From NCBI RefSeq assembly GCF_010183535.1, contig NC_071332.1, positions 10,788,001-10,852,000 on the forward strand: DNA of 64,000 bases. The letters are read 5' to 3'. The notes under the pieces are model-generated. The model made no database searches. It saw only the letters and a list, made by a program, of their open reading frames with translations, and had not been told where the DNA came from. The stretch comes from Caenorhabditis remanei (lineage: Eukaryota > Nematoda > Chromadorea > Rhabditida > Rhabditidae). Positions 14,001 through 26,000 of this stretch are shown here, piece after piece; within the stretch, counting starts at the first letter, position 1, and the number at the start of each line of letters is the position of its first letter. The position numbers were made by a program, and so were the translations under genes.

Positions 14001-17000
14001 TGATTCAAAATAACAACGAAATTGGATCAAGCAACTTCCAGACTATGCTGGTCAGCGCTATTCACGATTCTCCAGAAGTGAGCTTCATGACTTTCGCTCT
14101 TTCACTTGTATCCCAGATTTAAGTTTCAAGAACACCATAATCATCAAATCTCGAATCTCACCTAAACTTTTTCCGTAGAGATCAGCTGACTTGACCCCCA
14201 AAGTTCCATTTTCTTTCAGTTTTTTTCTTCTTTCTACCTTTATTTGTTCTGCTCGACCCCGGAGAGCCCTGGCAGTTAGTTTTTTCGTCTTCCATACTCC
14301 GCTCGACAGTTTTTTTTCGACTGTCTTCTTGTTTATTTTTTGCCATTCCATTCTACCTCTTAATCTATCGTTCGACCGTTCTCCATCTCTTTTCACTGTC
14401 ACCACTAGACAGAGTTGTTTGTGTCAGAAAACAGAACACAGTACTAACTGTCGAGCCTACAGTACCCCCGTATAAAAATACTTTGTTTCTTCCGGAATAT
14501 AAGGGACTCCTTACACTTTTTGTGCTCCGTGCTCTCGTCGGCTGGAGCAAAAGCTGAAGATTGGGTATGAGGAGACAGGTGAGTGCATTGCACCCTCTTC
14601 GCCACGTTGTAACTTTAGGATGATGGGAAGTACTAGGGTGGTTCTAATATCCTTTTCTCAATACCTTTAGTCCGTTTCTTCTTTCTCTATATCTCTCTCC
14701 CGGTCTCATAGCATATGTACTCGTTGCGTCATTAAGGGTCAATTGGAATTGGCTCTTATAGACACCCCATATTCATGATTAATTTATTAATTTTTATTCT
14801 CAAGAAGAGATTTGGATTCATCCTTCTAGACATTTGGATGTGCTCAAAGAAGCAAAAGAACCAGCCACTCGAGTTTCCAAGCAAATAAACAATATCCTTC
14901 AAGGTCTCCTCCCTATTTCAAATAGCTTCTAGACACACTTTTCAGTGTTGTTTTTTCATTTATCTCTCATTTATTATTTTGACGCCATTCCATTCAGTTC
15001 TAACAACTCCAGATTGAATCCAAGTATCAGAATCCGCAATCATTTTTCAAAAACCTCTTCTTTGTTCACCAGAGCCTCCTTAGCTCAGTTGGTAGAGCGT
15101 GAGACTTTTAATCTTAAGGTCAGGGGTTCGAGTCCCCTAGGTGGCTTGCCTTTTTCTTTTGTCACCTTTTATTACCGGCTCAGTCTATTGTACCTTTGAC
15201 ACATTACTCTGAAGTGGATGTATGGCAATGCGAATAAGGGGAGCCCCCCGCTGCTATGTTCTATTAATCCGATAGTGGTACATACTATATCGGCAACTAC
15301 AAAGTGTCGTGCCGGAAATCGGTAACGATCAAATATGTGCACAGTATTAGCTAATTGTTTAATTGTGCAATTATGATAGGTTAAGTTGATTTAGAAGTTA
15401 AATAACTTATGAAATTCATGAATTGTTTACTCCGAAGTGACGAATCGAACACATCTAGGTTATTGACCTTTCTCAGAAAGGTTTTTTTGCTATTTATTCG
15501 TTTCGAGTTTCGAAGAACACAACACCGAATTCCGAATAGGTGAATCATGTTGTATGTGTATAATCTTCTTCTTGTTCTTTTCTCTCTCACCTTTTCAATT
15601 GCCCGATTTCGATACGATTTCACACCTTTCATCGTCGCATCATCATCGTCATCCTCATCATAGAATACCCCCATCTCTGCAAAAAGCGGGCGGCGACGTG
15701 CGCGCATTGGTTTAATCGGTGTGTCGAGATATCATCAGATCATCAGGTGCATATCTATCTCCAGACACTTTCCGCACGGTCATGACAGACGAAGCGCGCC
15801 CGACCCGCGCGGCACAAGTAGATCAAGATAATCTTTTAGTGTTGCGGAAAGAGATGTTGCAAAACTTCAGGTTCTCTTTAAAGAATAATATTTTCTTAGA
15901 CAGATGTTGTCTAATTAGAGATTTATAAGTCAGATGTCTACGGGGCTGAATTTCTCAAACGCTGAAATTTGAGAGGTTTTTGATCGCCTAGAAGGAGTAC
16001 TGTACTTCAGAGGCCTCGAGAAAAGAGTACCGTATTCTTGATTGATAAGAGTCTAGAGTCATATGATGATCCGGATATGATTTTATTGTGATTCACTCAC
16101 GGAAGGTTCACGTGAATACAGTAGACCTAATTTCAGTAAAAATGGAAAACTGCAAGAGAAGTTATTATAATGATTATGGGCTAATGCAGCTTAAAGTCAG
16201 TTGGACCAGGTTACTGTACTTCCACCGTAACCAAGGTATTTCTGTTTGGTAGTTGAAAAATTTCCCTAAAATTGTAGTAGATACCCTGAAAGCTCAAAAC
16301 TTGTGAAGTACATTTGATTTTCCTTTTCTGGATCTATTCTGACATTACGCAACTTCTCCTGTAACCTTTTGCGCAACACTTCCTTTTTGTGTCTTCTCGG
16401 GATAAATGTTTGTACATACATGTCTTCTATAAAAAAGATACCTTCTTCCGGTCCGTTTTCTTATCCATACACATACATACACACATATTGGGCAAAAGAT
16501 ACGCATCTGTCTCGTTTAACCGCGTACACGTAGACAACAGGCGCGACTAAAATGGTGGGGGCAGATGAGACATGTCTCTTTTCATCTGTAGTTGTCCCCC
16601 CAGGTCGCCCATGATGCCGAAGAAGTTGCCCACCCAGTGTGTGTTTTATTTCTGTTTCACCTATCAAAATCATATTTATCTTCATTGTCATTGTCACCTG
16701 CCGCGCCGATTTCTCCTCGTATGATTTTGTACCCCTACATGTCTTTCGATCTCCAAGAAGCGAAACGGTCGACCACATGGCACCGTGCCAAATTTACAGC
16801 TAATGGGCGGAGACAAAAGACACACGTACAATTCTTATCATCGAAACTGAGAGTAAGACAATGTGCTCTCTCTCCGCCAATTTGGCAACATTTACTTGTG
16901 CTTATCTTTGCACACAGAAGACCATAAAAGTTATCATCAATTAGCGATCAAAAGAGCAAGATAGTGTGCTCTGTGAAGAGACGTAGATATCGTGTGCTAT

Positions 17001-20000
17001 GACCCAGTTGGCAAGTACCAATGTTTGCCTGTAATATAAAGTAGAACAAAATATGAATAAGAAGAAGAATGATGGTCCGAACATAAACTGATAAAGGTGA
17101 CATAATTGATTTGTGTAATAGTAATAAGACTGTCTAGACCTTCAAGAATGAGTGTTTGATCTTTTGCACTATCTTAACAGTCGTAAAAAGAACCATCGTA
17201 AAACTAGGAGCTGCCGAGAACATAAATTATTTGCATACAATTAAACTTTACGTTTGCATATATTATGTTTTTATGGAAGAGAAACATGAAAGTCTTAAAA
17301 ACTTTTTTGGTTAGCATTTCTCAGTAGGGTACAATAATGCTGATCGTTCTTTCTCTTTCATTGGAAATTTCTAGGTTCAGAAATGAATGGGAAGTCTATA
17401 TTCTGGATGGTGCTGGATCCCAGGTCTTCATTGACAGCTTTCTACTTCTATTCCTAGCCAAATTTGATCTATTTCGACATTTTTCCACATTTTCCGAAGG
17501 AAAAGAAAACCAACACAATTGATCCTATTAGTTAAGCTGTCTGACCTTTAAATCACATAAGATGGAGACATTGTGTATTCCGAATGGTTCTGTAAGGCTA
17601 CCGTAACCTGAACAGTTTCCACGTGTTTCATTTTTAGATGTCTTCTGTAACGTGACTCCGCCCACTTACATTGGGGATCTCTATCTTTATTACCCCTTTC
17701 TGTATCCTTCTCCTCGTTTTCGCGCACTCTCCCCGCGATTTCTCACACATACAAAGGGTGATTTGATGGCGCGACGACACCTCCTCTCGTTTTTTGCCCT
17801 CATGAATCTGCCGGCTGGTGCGCCAAACCATGTGACACTTCTCCAGTTGGCATAGTTCCAAACGATGTTCAACTCCTTCTTTTTCTCTTTTTACCGACAA
17901 GAGAAAGACCACCTCTACCGTTTTGTTTCGGAGCGCTCCTCACCCTGAAGACATCGCCGCGCCTCCTCTCTTCTTTCTTTTTTCGTCGACGTCTTCACTT
18001 TTTGAAGGCCGAATTCTTCTGCTACTGCCCTAGGGGTGGGCAGAAGACCCCCGCCACCGTCGTCGGTGATGATGAAGAAGAAGAAGAAGACTTTCTCGTT
18101 TGTCTCTATTTTTTACCGAATGAAATAAAAAGAGACTGCGAGAGAAAGAGAAACGGTGAACTAGAGAACTAGGTCTGATCTATACCGTTCTTTACATTCA
18201 TTGACACTAGAGTACGTATGTTTGCGTGTAAAACGAGGCGAGAGTATTAAAATTCGACTAAAAATTCAAATTCGTACGCCCCTCCTTGCTTATCAGTCCC
18301 GTTTCCCATCCCATCAACTGACCAAATGTTGCCATTTTGACGCCTTTCAGTCGCCCATCAAAAAGTTCAACTGTTCTTTCTCTACACAAACTCCGCCCAC
18401 TTTTTACTAGCTCACTTTCCGTTCTTCACTTTCCTCGCCTTTCTTTTCCGGACTGACTGGACGGAGTCAATTCATATTTTATGTATGACAAAATATATTC
18501 CGTGTTTCTCCCTTTCCTTATTCTTGTTCTGTCTGGTCTGAGGACCCATCTCAACTCATTTCTCCGGAAGAACTCATTCTGTTAGCAGCTTCTTTCTGGC
18601 ATCATGCCAAAAACGTTTCGTTTTTTCTCTAATCCTCTTCGCCTCCCACACTCTATTTAGTCTTCGGTTATCCACTGGTCAAAAGGAAAGAAAAAAAGAA
18701 AAGAAGAAAAAACGACCAGCTGAAAAGCGGAAAAAGCGAGAAGAGAAATGAGCACCACACCACTACCGCTTCTCTCTTCTCCGCGAAGAAGGGAAGGGTT
18801 TGGTGCCCCCCCTAGACATGTCTGGTGAAATAATGCCAATTTGAAGAGCAAGACGGAAAAAAAATGGAGACGGGGGGAGAGGAAGAGAAGGAAGGTCCCA
18901 TTTTGCAACATTCCTTTTTTCGCAGTTACTCTATTCTTACTGCCAATTTATCACTTTTCAAGAGATATCATTTCTGATTTGAGATTTCAGAACTGAATTT
19001 TGTTTTAATATTGCTTAGAACTTTTTGAATTGTGTTCAGGCGAACTGTCTTTTCTCCTAATTATTCTCAGACACTGTACTCGACAATAATGGCCATTCAG
19101 CTGTGTATTCAATGAATTACATAATCTTATCAAACCAAATGCACCCAAACAAGAAACTACTACTCTTGAGATCTGGCTTGTTGTCTGAGCATTGCATATT
19201 ATTCTGATAATGGTTCTCGAATCATTTCAGATGATTATTTCAGAATATCTCGCCCATATTGTAAATAACATCTGTTGGATTCTTCTCACATCTGAAATCC
19301 ATCCAAAAATCTAAAAGTGTTCCAATGTTTTCCAATTCTCCACTATAATTTCTCACTAGTAGTTGTTTTTATTTTATTTTATTTTCCTTGTGCACATGTG
19401 CTCTGGTTCCAATTTTGTGTAACCCGATACCATCAAAGCATCAATCCTAGACGGTGTTGTGTTCTGAGTAGTACTCGCTCTGAACCATATAGACAGACCT
19501 TCTCTAACCAGCGGGACGACACCTCATAAATTATCATTTGCCTTCCTTCCTTGAAGGACTATCTCTTCAGACCGCCTACGGTAAAATGGAAATTTATTAG
19601 TCTTTCTCCCCCTCCCTGCGTTTTCTTTTCTTTAGACCTCCTATCCCGCGTCCCATTAGTTCTATCTGAATGTTGCATTTCCATTTTTCTTCATGGGTGG
19701 CGTTTCGTTTTCGGACATTCTGCCAGACACCCACAGAAGAAGAAAAAAGAAAAGACGACCCGACAAGAAATGATGCGGTAAAATGACCCCTCGAATGGCT
19801 TTCCGAGAAAAAAGAGAAACTAAGAAGTTCTTCTTCTCATGTCGGGTCTTCAGGGGTTAAAAAAGACAAAGGGGACGAACAAAAAATAACAAATAAATCT
19901 TTTAACTGTCGAATTTCGACGACCGATTTTACTGACTGGGAGGGCCAAATGGCACTAAGGGGCTATTTAGTGAAGAACAGAAAAAAAACAAACTGACACA

Positions 20001-23000
20001 ATCTCTGAAAAAGAAACTCCTTGATCAAAGCCATCTGGAATGGAGAATTTGTTTATTGTGGTCATGGTAAGTCTGGAAGAAAGAGGATGCTCAGCAATCT
20101 GAATCTCTCTTTTGGATCAGAAGCCTAAATTTGAATATGTCTCACTGGTCTAGTTCCTGACTATTATTAATTCCTAAAAATAAAATATATGAATTGCTGC
20201 ATTTTCAACAACTGTTTCTCAAGACCTTACATGAGATCTGGATCCAGATTTGATTTGGATCGGAATCTAAGCCTCAATTCCAGCAAAAATCCAATAATTT
20301 TCCACACAAAGTGCTCTCTACTTCCCATATTCCTTCCTCAGATAATCCTAGATCATCCAAAACGACACCCTCAAAATCTTTCCTCATCCATTTTTTTGCC
20401 ATTCACCAAACTGATTTCTTCTTTCAATTTATTTTTTTTGGAGCGATCTATTATTTGAGCAGCTTTGCAGACTGAGTGAGAGAGCACAGAGCACTCAGTC
20501 AAATTACGATTCTATCTATATTCTATTTTTCTTTACACCATTATTCTGCTCAATGCTGTAAAGTCCGATAGTCTATCTTTGTTTTACAGTTCTTTCCACC
20601 TGTCTGTCACAATATAAACATAACGAATGATAGTACAAAACATCCAACATGCATGCTTGCATTTGTATTTGATCTTTTGAACATCCAACTCGAACTCAAA
20701 CTCTCCGTACCTGTATTTCTCTCCGCCCTCCTATCATGGTCTTCTGCAAAATGTAGGTGGGGCGCTATGCCGCCGAAGCTCCGCCCCTCCCCCAGACACC
20801 TTTTCACCAGTCACCCCCCAAGCACACTTCTAAAGAACGTTGGAGGTGGCAACACACGCGTACAAGTGGGCGGAGCCTAAGGACCACAAGTGCCCCATCT
20901 CTACACCTTCCAACTAATTTCAATCTTTTTCACCTCTTGTCTGTCGGGGCGGTTTTTCGTCTCGTTTTCAAAAATTTCTTCTTCTCAAAAATCAGAATCT
21001 CTTTTTTTTCATCATCATTTTCCTGCTACTTTTGCCCTCGTCCTGTCCCTCTTCCCGCCAGGAGAAAGGCCAGTTGCTCTTTCTTTTTTCTGATTCGAGT
21101 CTGCTCTTCCCTTCCTCATTTTTTCTAGAATTCAAAGTACTGATACTGACTGATTTGGGAGCCAGGGTGAGCCGCCGCCCCGTCCTTCACCACTTTTTTT
21201 GCTCCGATTTTTGTCGCAATGCCCTTCTTATTTGTTCTTCTTTTTGCGCCTAACTCTTTTTTTTCTCTTATTCTTGCTGCTTCTTTGCTGGGAGCTTCTT
21301 ACCCCTCACATCCTCTCTGTTTCTCCGTCCGTTTTTCGAAGTCGAACTCGGTTTTGTGTTGGTCTTCCTAAATACCCTTCAACCCAAAACTTTTTTGTTG
21401 CAAAGAAGTTGGTTAGTCATCTCCGTCAGCTGGGTGACCAATTCTCTTTTGAAGAAATCCGACCATCTGGAACATCCTCTAAAAACTGTTTCATTGCTTC
21501 CTGATCTTCCTCATCTCTTTTTCTCCTTTCCATTACTATTTTAAGCTTTCTACACTTTCATTTTAATACACGTAGTCTGTAGTCATGCTTTAACATTTTT
21601 TGCAACATCAACCGTTTCCTAGACATGACATAATCTCTTATCACAAAAACGTTTTCTCGGAAAAATTGCCTCATTCTGGTCTTTTTCCAGACCCGTCGTT
21701 GATGATGCGTCTAACACACAATACATCGTACATATCGCTGTCAGCACTGGAACAGCAGCCATGCGGCTCATCAGCTACCATCTTTCCGCCAGTCTCCAGC
21801 CCCCAGCACCGTCAACGAAGGCCTGTTGTTCCATTAGAAGATCAATTATTGGAGAATATGCAGAATGTAACTGTGAACGACTACGATTTCATTAGCCTTG
21901 GTATCACGCCTGTCAACATGAATCCCTGGCAACCGAATTCAATGTCGTTTGGAACAGCGTCAACAAACGGATTCACGGGCTCAGACACCTCATCAGCACC
22001 AATGTCACCTATCTCATCACCTGGACCGAGGAAGAATTATGGAACACACGGGAACGGATATCATCAACAGACGCAGAAGTCTTTTTATAAAAGTCCAAGT
22101 AAGAAAGTTTGAAGCACTTGGTCGAGAAAATAGTCTAGAACCCATGATAGGTCTATATCAGTGAAGCCAATGGGCCCGATCTCAAGCTAGATTCCAGATA
22201 AATCTCTAAATTAGTTTCGATTTAACATCTCTACATCTCTGATTTGATCATCTGATCTCAATCCAAAATGTGATTAAGATCTTCCCTCCATCGTGGTCCC
22301 TAGAAAAATTAATAGGTCACTTGCACTTTTCAATATGTGTGTGCTCTGAGCCAGTAGAATTTTGCATCACTCGCCGCTCCCGTAGAGCCCATCGCAAAAA
22401 TTGCAAGAGATAGTGTGATTTGCCACCCAGACGCAGCGTGCTATAGAAGCGAGCCGAAAGTGTTGCGGTTTTTGTGTACAAACAATTCGTCTCTCCCCGA
22501 ACGACAAAAAAAGATTATCAAGAGGGATAGAATGGAACGGGCTGATCCTTTTCGTTTTTTCAGCACATCCTAACCACTTCCGTAATAATCGAAATGTCAA
22601 TGGAGGAACTTCTCAACAGAATGGATTCCATAATGGGCAACACTATCAGAATCGTAATGGCTTCAATGGTAACAACGTTCAGCATACTGTAGCACCAACC
22701 GTACGAACGCTGCGGAATACTGAAGATTACAAACCAGGAATGAGAGGTGAGCAGAGAGTTTATTGCAAGTTTTTGATGGCCCATCCAGCCCTTTATTTCC
22801 GCTTTTGCAAAATGTTGCGTTTTCTTCGATGCCGCACCTCTTAGAAAGGGCCTATAAACCGGACACTAACCGTTCGAATGAAAGTGGCTGTGTTGCGATA
22901 GAGAGAAATAGAGAGAAGGTTGCATTGCTAGAGAGCGAGAGATTCACTTTCGAGTATACATACAGTGCGAAGTTGCGATTTCGAGAGCCTCTTGACCTTT

Positions 23001-26000
23001 ATCTCGTCGTCTACCTGATGGATTTTGCTGTAACCAACTAGCCGTGGGGTGTTCATTGTTTAGAGGAGCGACAAGGGGCGCCAGGTGGTACTAGCCAAAG
23101 CTCCAGAGGAGGGGATGACGAGATGCTGATGCTCCAACGGGAGGTGATAGGTACGACCACGCGGCTGTTCTGAGATAACCTCAGTGGCGCCTGGCGACGG
23201 TGTTTCCGTTTGAAAGTTCGTCGAGTCCACGCTCATGCACTTTTTGTGGCAGATGCTGCATCCCAGGGAATGGGATAGGATCAAATGAGCATGGGACCCT
23301 TCTCTTCTTTTTGCCGAGTACAAGGTACTAGACTAGCTCACTGAATCATTGGGTTTTCGTATTTGAAGAAGAAGAAGAAGCACGTTTTTTCATTCGTTTA
23401 CACACAAAGAAGAGACAATCGGAAAACCCATTTATCACCGGGCACTTCTCGTTTCGATAGATCGCCGTGAAATTGTTGCAAAATGGAGACCCCGGTCTTC
23501 ATTACACATAGCCCCCCTTTGATCTAGACTGAAATCGAGTGATGTGACATCATGGGTTTTTTCATCTTCAAGGCGGAACTAAATCGCTTGGAACAGAAAC
23601 CTTCCTTCGTGTTTGATCTGCTCTTTTCCACAATTTCTCTCCGCTTGTTTGGCTTGACGCCAAGCACTTTGCACTTTTGAACGAAACGCCTAAAACTTAG
23701 ACTAAGACCATAGAACCCAGATCATCTTTTTTCCACTACCCGATCCCATTTCATTTGCATACTCAATTCGCCACCCATACTGTCCCCGTCTCATTCATTT
23801 TCCCAGGTTCCGGCTGTTCGTAGACTCGTTCAAATTTGGAAAAAGGGCGTGAAGAAGCAAGAAAGTCGGGGGAAAAGTGTTCGAAGAAATGTTTCCCACA
23901 CACAGAAAAAGAGTGTTTTGTTATGGGAATGTGTGTCCCGAAGGCCTTTCACCCCTCCACCCCATTTCAGGGTCGAACGACGTGACGGTGGGAAACGAAA
24001 CATGAGAACTTTTATTATTTCCACCGTCTTTTTTGATAGGTAGTTTGTATGCACTTGCCGAATTACTGTATTAGATAGTTAGAAAAAACGAAGAAAGTGA
24101 TCGATTACATTTTTAGATTTCCGTGAGATTAGAAGAGTAACGACGAAAAAATGGAAAGAAAAAACGAGGAGAAGAAAGGAAAGAAAGAGAACGTATCGAT
24201 AGATAGACCCTGAAAAAAAAACGAGTTTTTTGTTCATTGAAAAAGGAAAAAATTGGGAAGGGTGGCAATTTTGACGCCACGGGGAGAAAACCATCGAAAA
24301 GTAATCTTGAACGAAGAAAAAATGAGGAAGACGGTGACAGAATAAACAACTTTTTTTGGAGAAAGGAAAAGAAGAAATGGGAAGGAACAAGGAAAAAGAA
24401 AGGTTCCCTCATTGATTCCGTTGATTCTGTTAGGGATTTAGGTTTATTAATAGAACCTAATCTCAAGTTCACTAGACACATTAATCGGGCTGTTGCTCTC
24501 GCCTTACTCCGTTCAAAACAACTACTGAAATCTTTCAAATCCAACTCTCCCCAATTTTATATCTTCCTATTCAAAACTTATGTACTCCCTCTAGTTGAAT
24601 ACTGCTCCGTCGTTTATTCGCCTCCCCCATCATCTAAACTAGCGCACAAGCTCGAAACTCCTCTCAGATTCTTTTCGCGGAAAATTCTTCAACGCTGTAA
24701 CACACCTTATTGTTCCTACTCGGATCGCCTCTCCCAACTTGACCTCTTTTCTATGCGCCACCGTAGGCTCAAAGCGCAACTACTTCTCTTATACAATCTT
24801 ATAATCGGCGCCTCATATTTTCCTAGTCTTGAGACCCATGTCAGGTTAAGTTCCTCCTCCCGTCGCCCAATGTCTCTTATCTGTATAAATCCTAATTGCT
24901 CTAATTTTTTCTCAACTGTAATACCTATTTGGAATGCCTTAACTATTAATGTCCCTCATTTCCTTTGCCCATCGGAATTCAAGTCTCTTCTTGTGAATAA
25001 TATTGCACGATTCTGATTTTTTTTTCTTTCTTTATTCTCCCTCCCCCTTGCCCAACACCTATTTTATATTCCTTATTCCCGGTTTCCTTTCTCAGGTTTA
25101 GTCTCGTGAGGGACTTTGCCTGACCTCCAGTGACATTTTCTGTATATTTAAATAGTTAAATAAAATATCAATATCAAGGAAAATGGAGGGACTGATACTT
25201 GAGCTTGGGAATAAAAAGGTTGAGCTTTGGAAAATTATAGAGAATGGTAGTCAGAAAGTATCCGAGTCTTCTAATTTGCTGATGGTCAAAACTGACTTCC
25301 TTCATTTAAGTTTCTCTATTCATACAGTAATCTTCTCAATTTTTCTCTCTCTATAAACTTTCTAAAAGTACATAGCATCGAAACAAACTAGTCCTTCCTT
25401 CGCTACTCCATCCTTCTCTTCTTTTCCGCGCTAATGGCTCTTTGTTCTACCGTATTCATCGTGTTCCTCCGTTCTCTTCATCGTATTTCTCCATCTCATT
25501 TATCTTGAAGACCACCCTTCTCCTTCTTCTTTTACTTCTTTTCCACCAGTCACTTTAATGATCATGTTTACGAAATGGCGCACGCCAAGCCACACGACCA
25601 CCATGTTAGGTAACTGATCTGGAATAGAGATAGTTCCAGACAAAGGCAATTTATTTCTCATAGGAGAGGCAAAAATGATGATCTCATCAAATTCTGTACT
25701 ATCTTATTTCAGATCTTGGATACTGGTTGAAGAAGTTGCGACTCCACAAGTATGCTCCACTCTTTGAAGACATGACGTATCGACAACTTCTGAATGTTAA
25801 CGACGAAGTTCTTGAGAAGATGAGAGTGACAAATGGAGCTCGTAAGAAGATTTCTCAATCAATTGAAAAGCTGCACGAGCGACCAGAGCTCCTCCGATCT
25901 CTTGAACAGAAAATGAAAAATGGATCTCAATGTGTAAGATGTGCAATTTGTTCGATCAGGCAATTACTCTGGAGTCCATTCATCAAGTATGACGGTGGAA

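Larger units (their letters stand above)
6111..21690. other. About 15.6 kb intronic/upstream region of the Smaug-like gene
   Basis: Most of this stretch shows no coding signal. It holds the alternative exon at 6974, the foldback MITE at 7839, a doubtful small gene at 10432, a TA run near 10594-10607, the tRNA at 15074 and an orphan exon-like piece at 15782-15870. At 14567-14578 a four-codon start (ATG AGG AGA CAG) is followed by a strong GTGAGT donor about 100 bp after a TATAAAAA. This may be an alternative 5' exon, but its phase does not fit exon 21691, so it would have to be untranslated there. The last kilobase (20.9-21.6 kb) is strongly pyrimidine-rich. Confidence 0.6.

Noticed and set aside
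15381..15707. Minus-strand frame with an acidic DEDDDDD run
   Set aside because: The run comes from a CAT/TCA trinucleotide stretch; the remainder is A/T-driven and unsupported.
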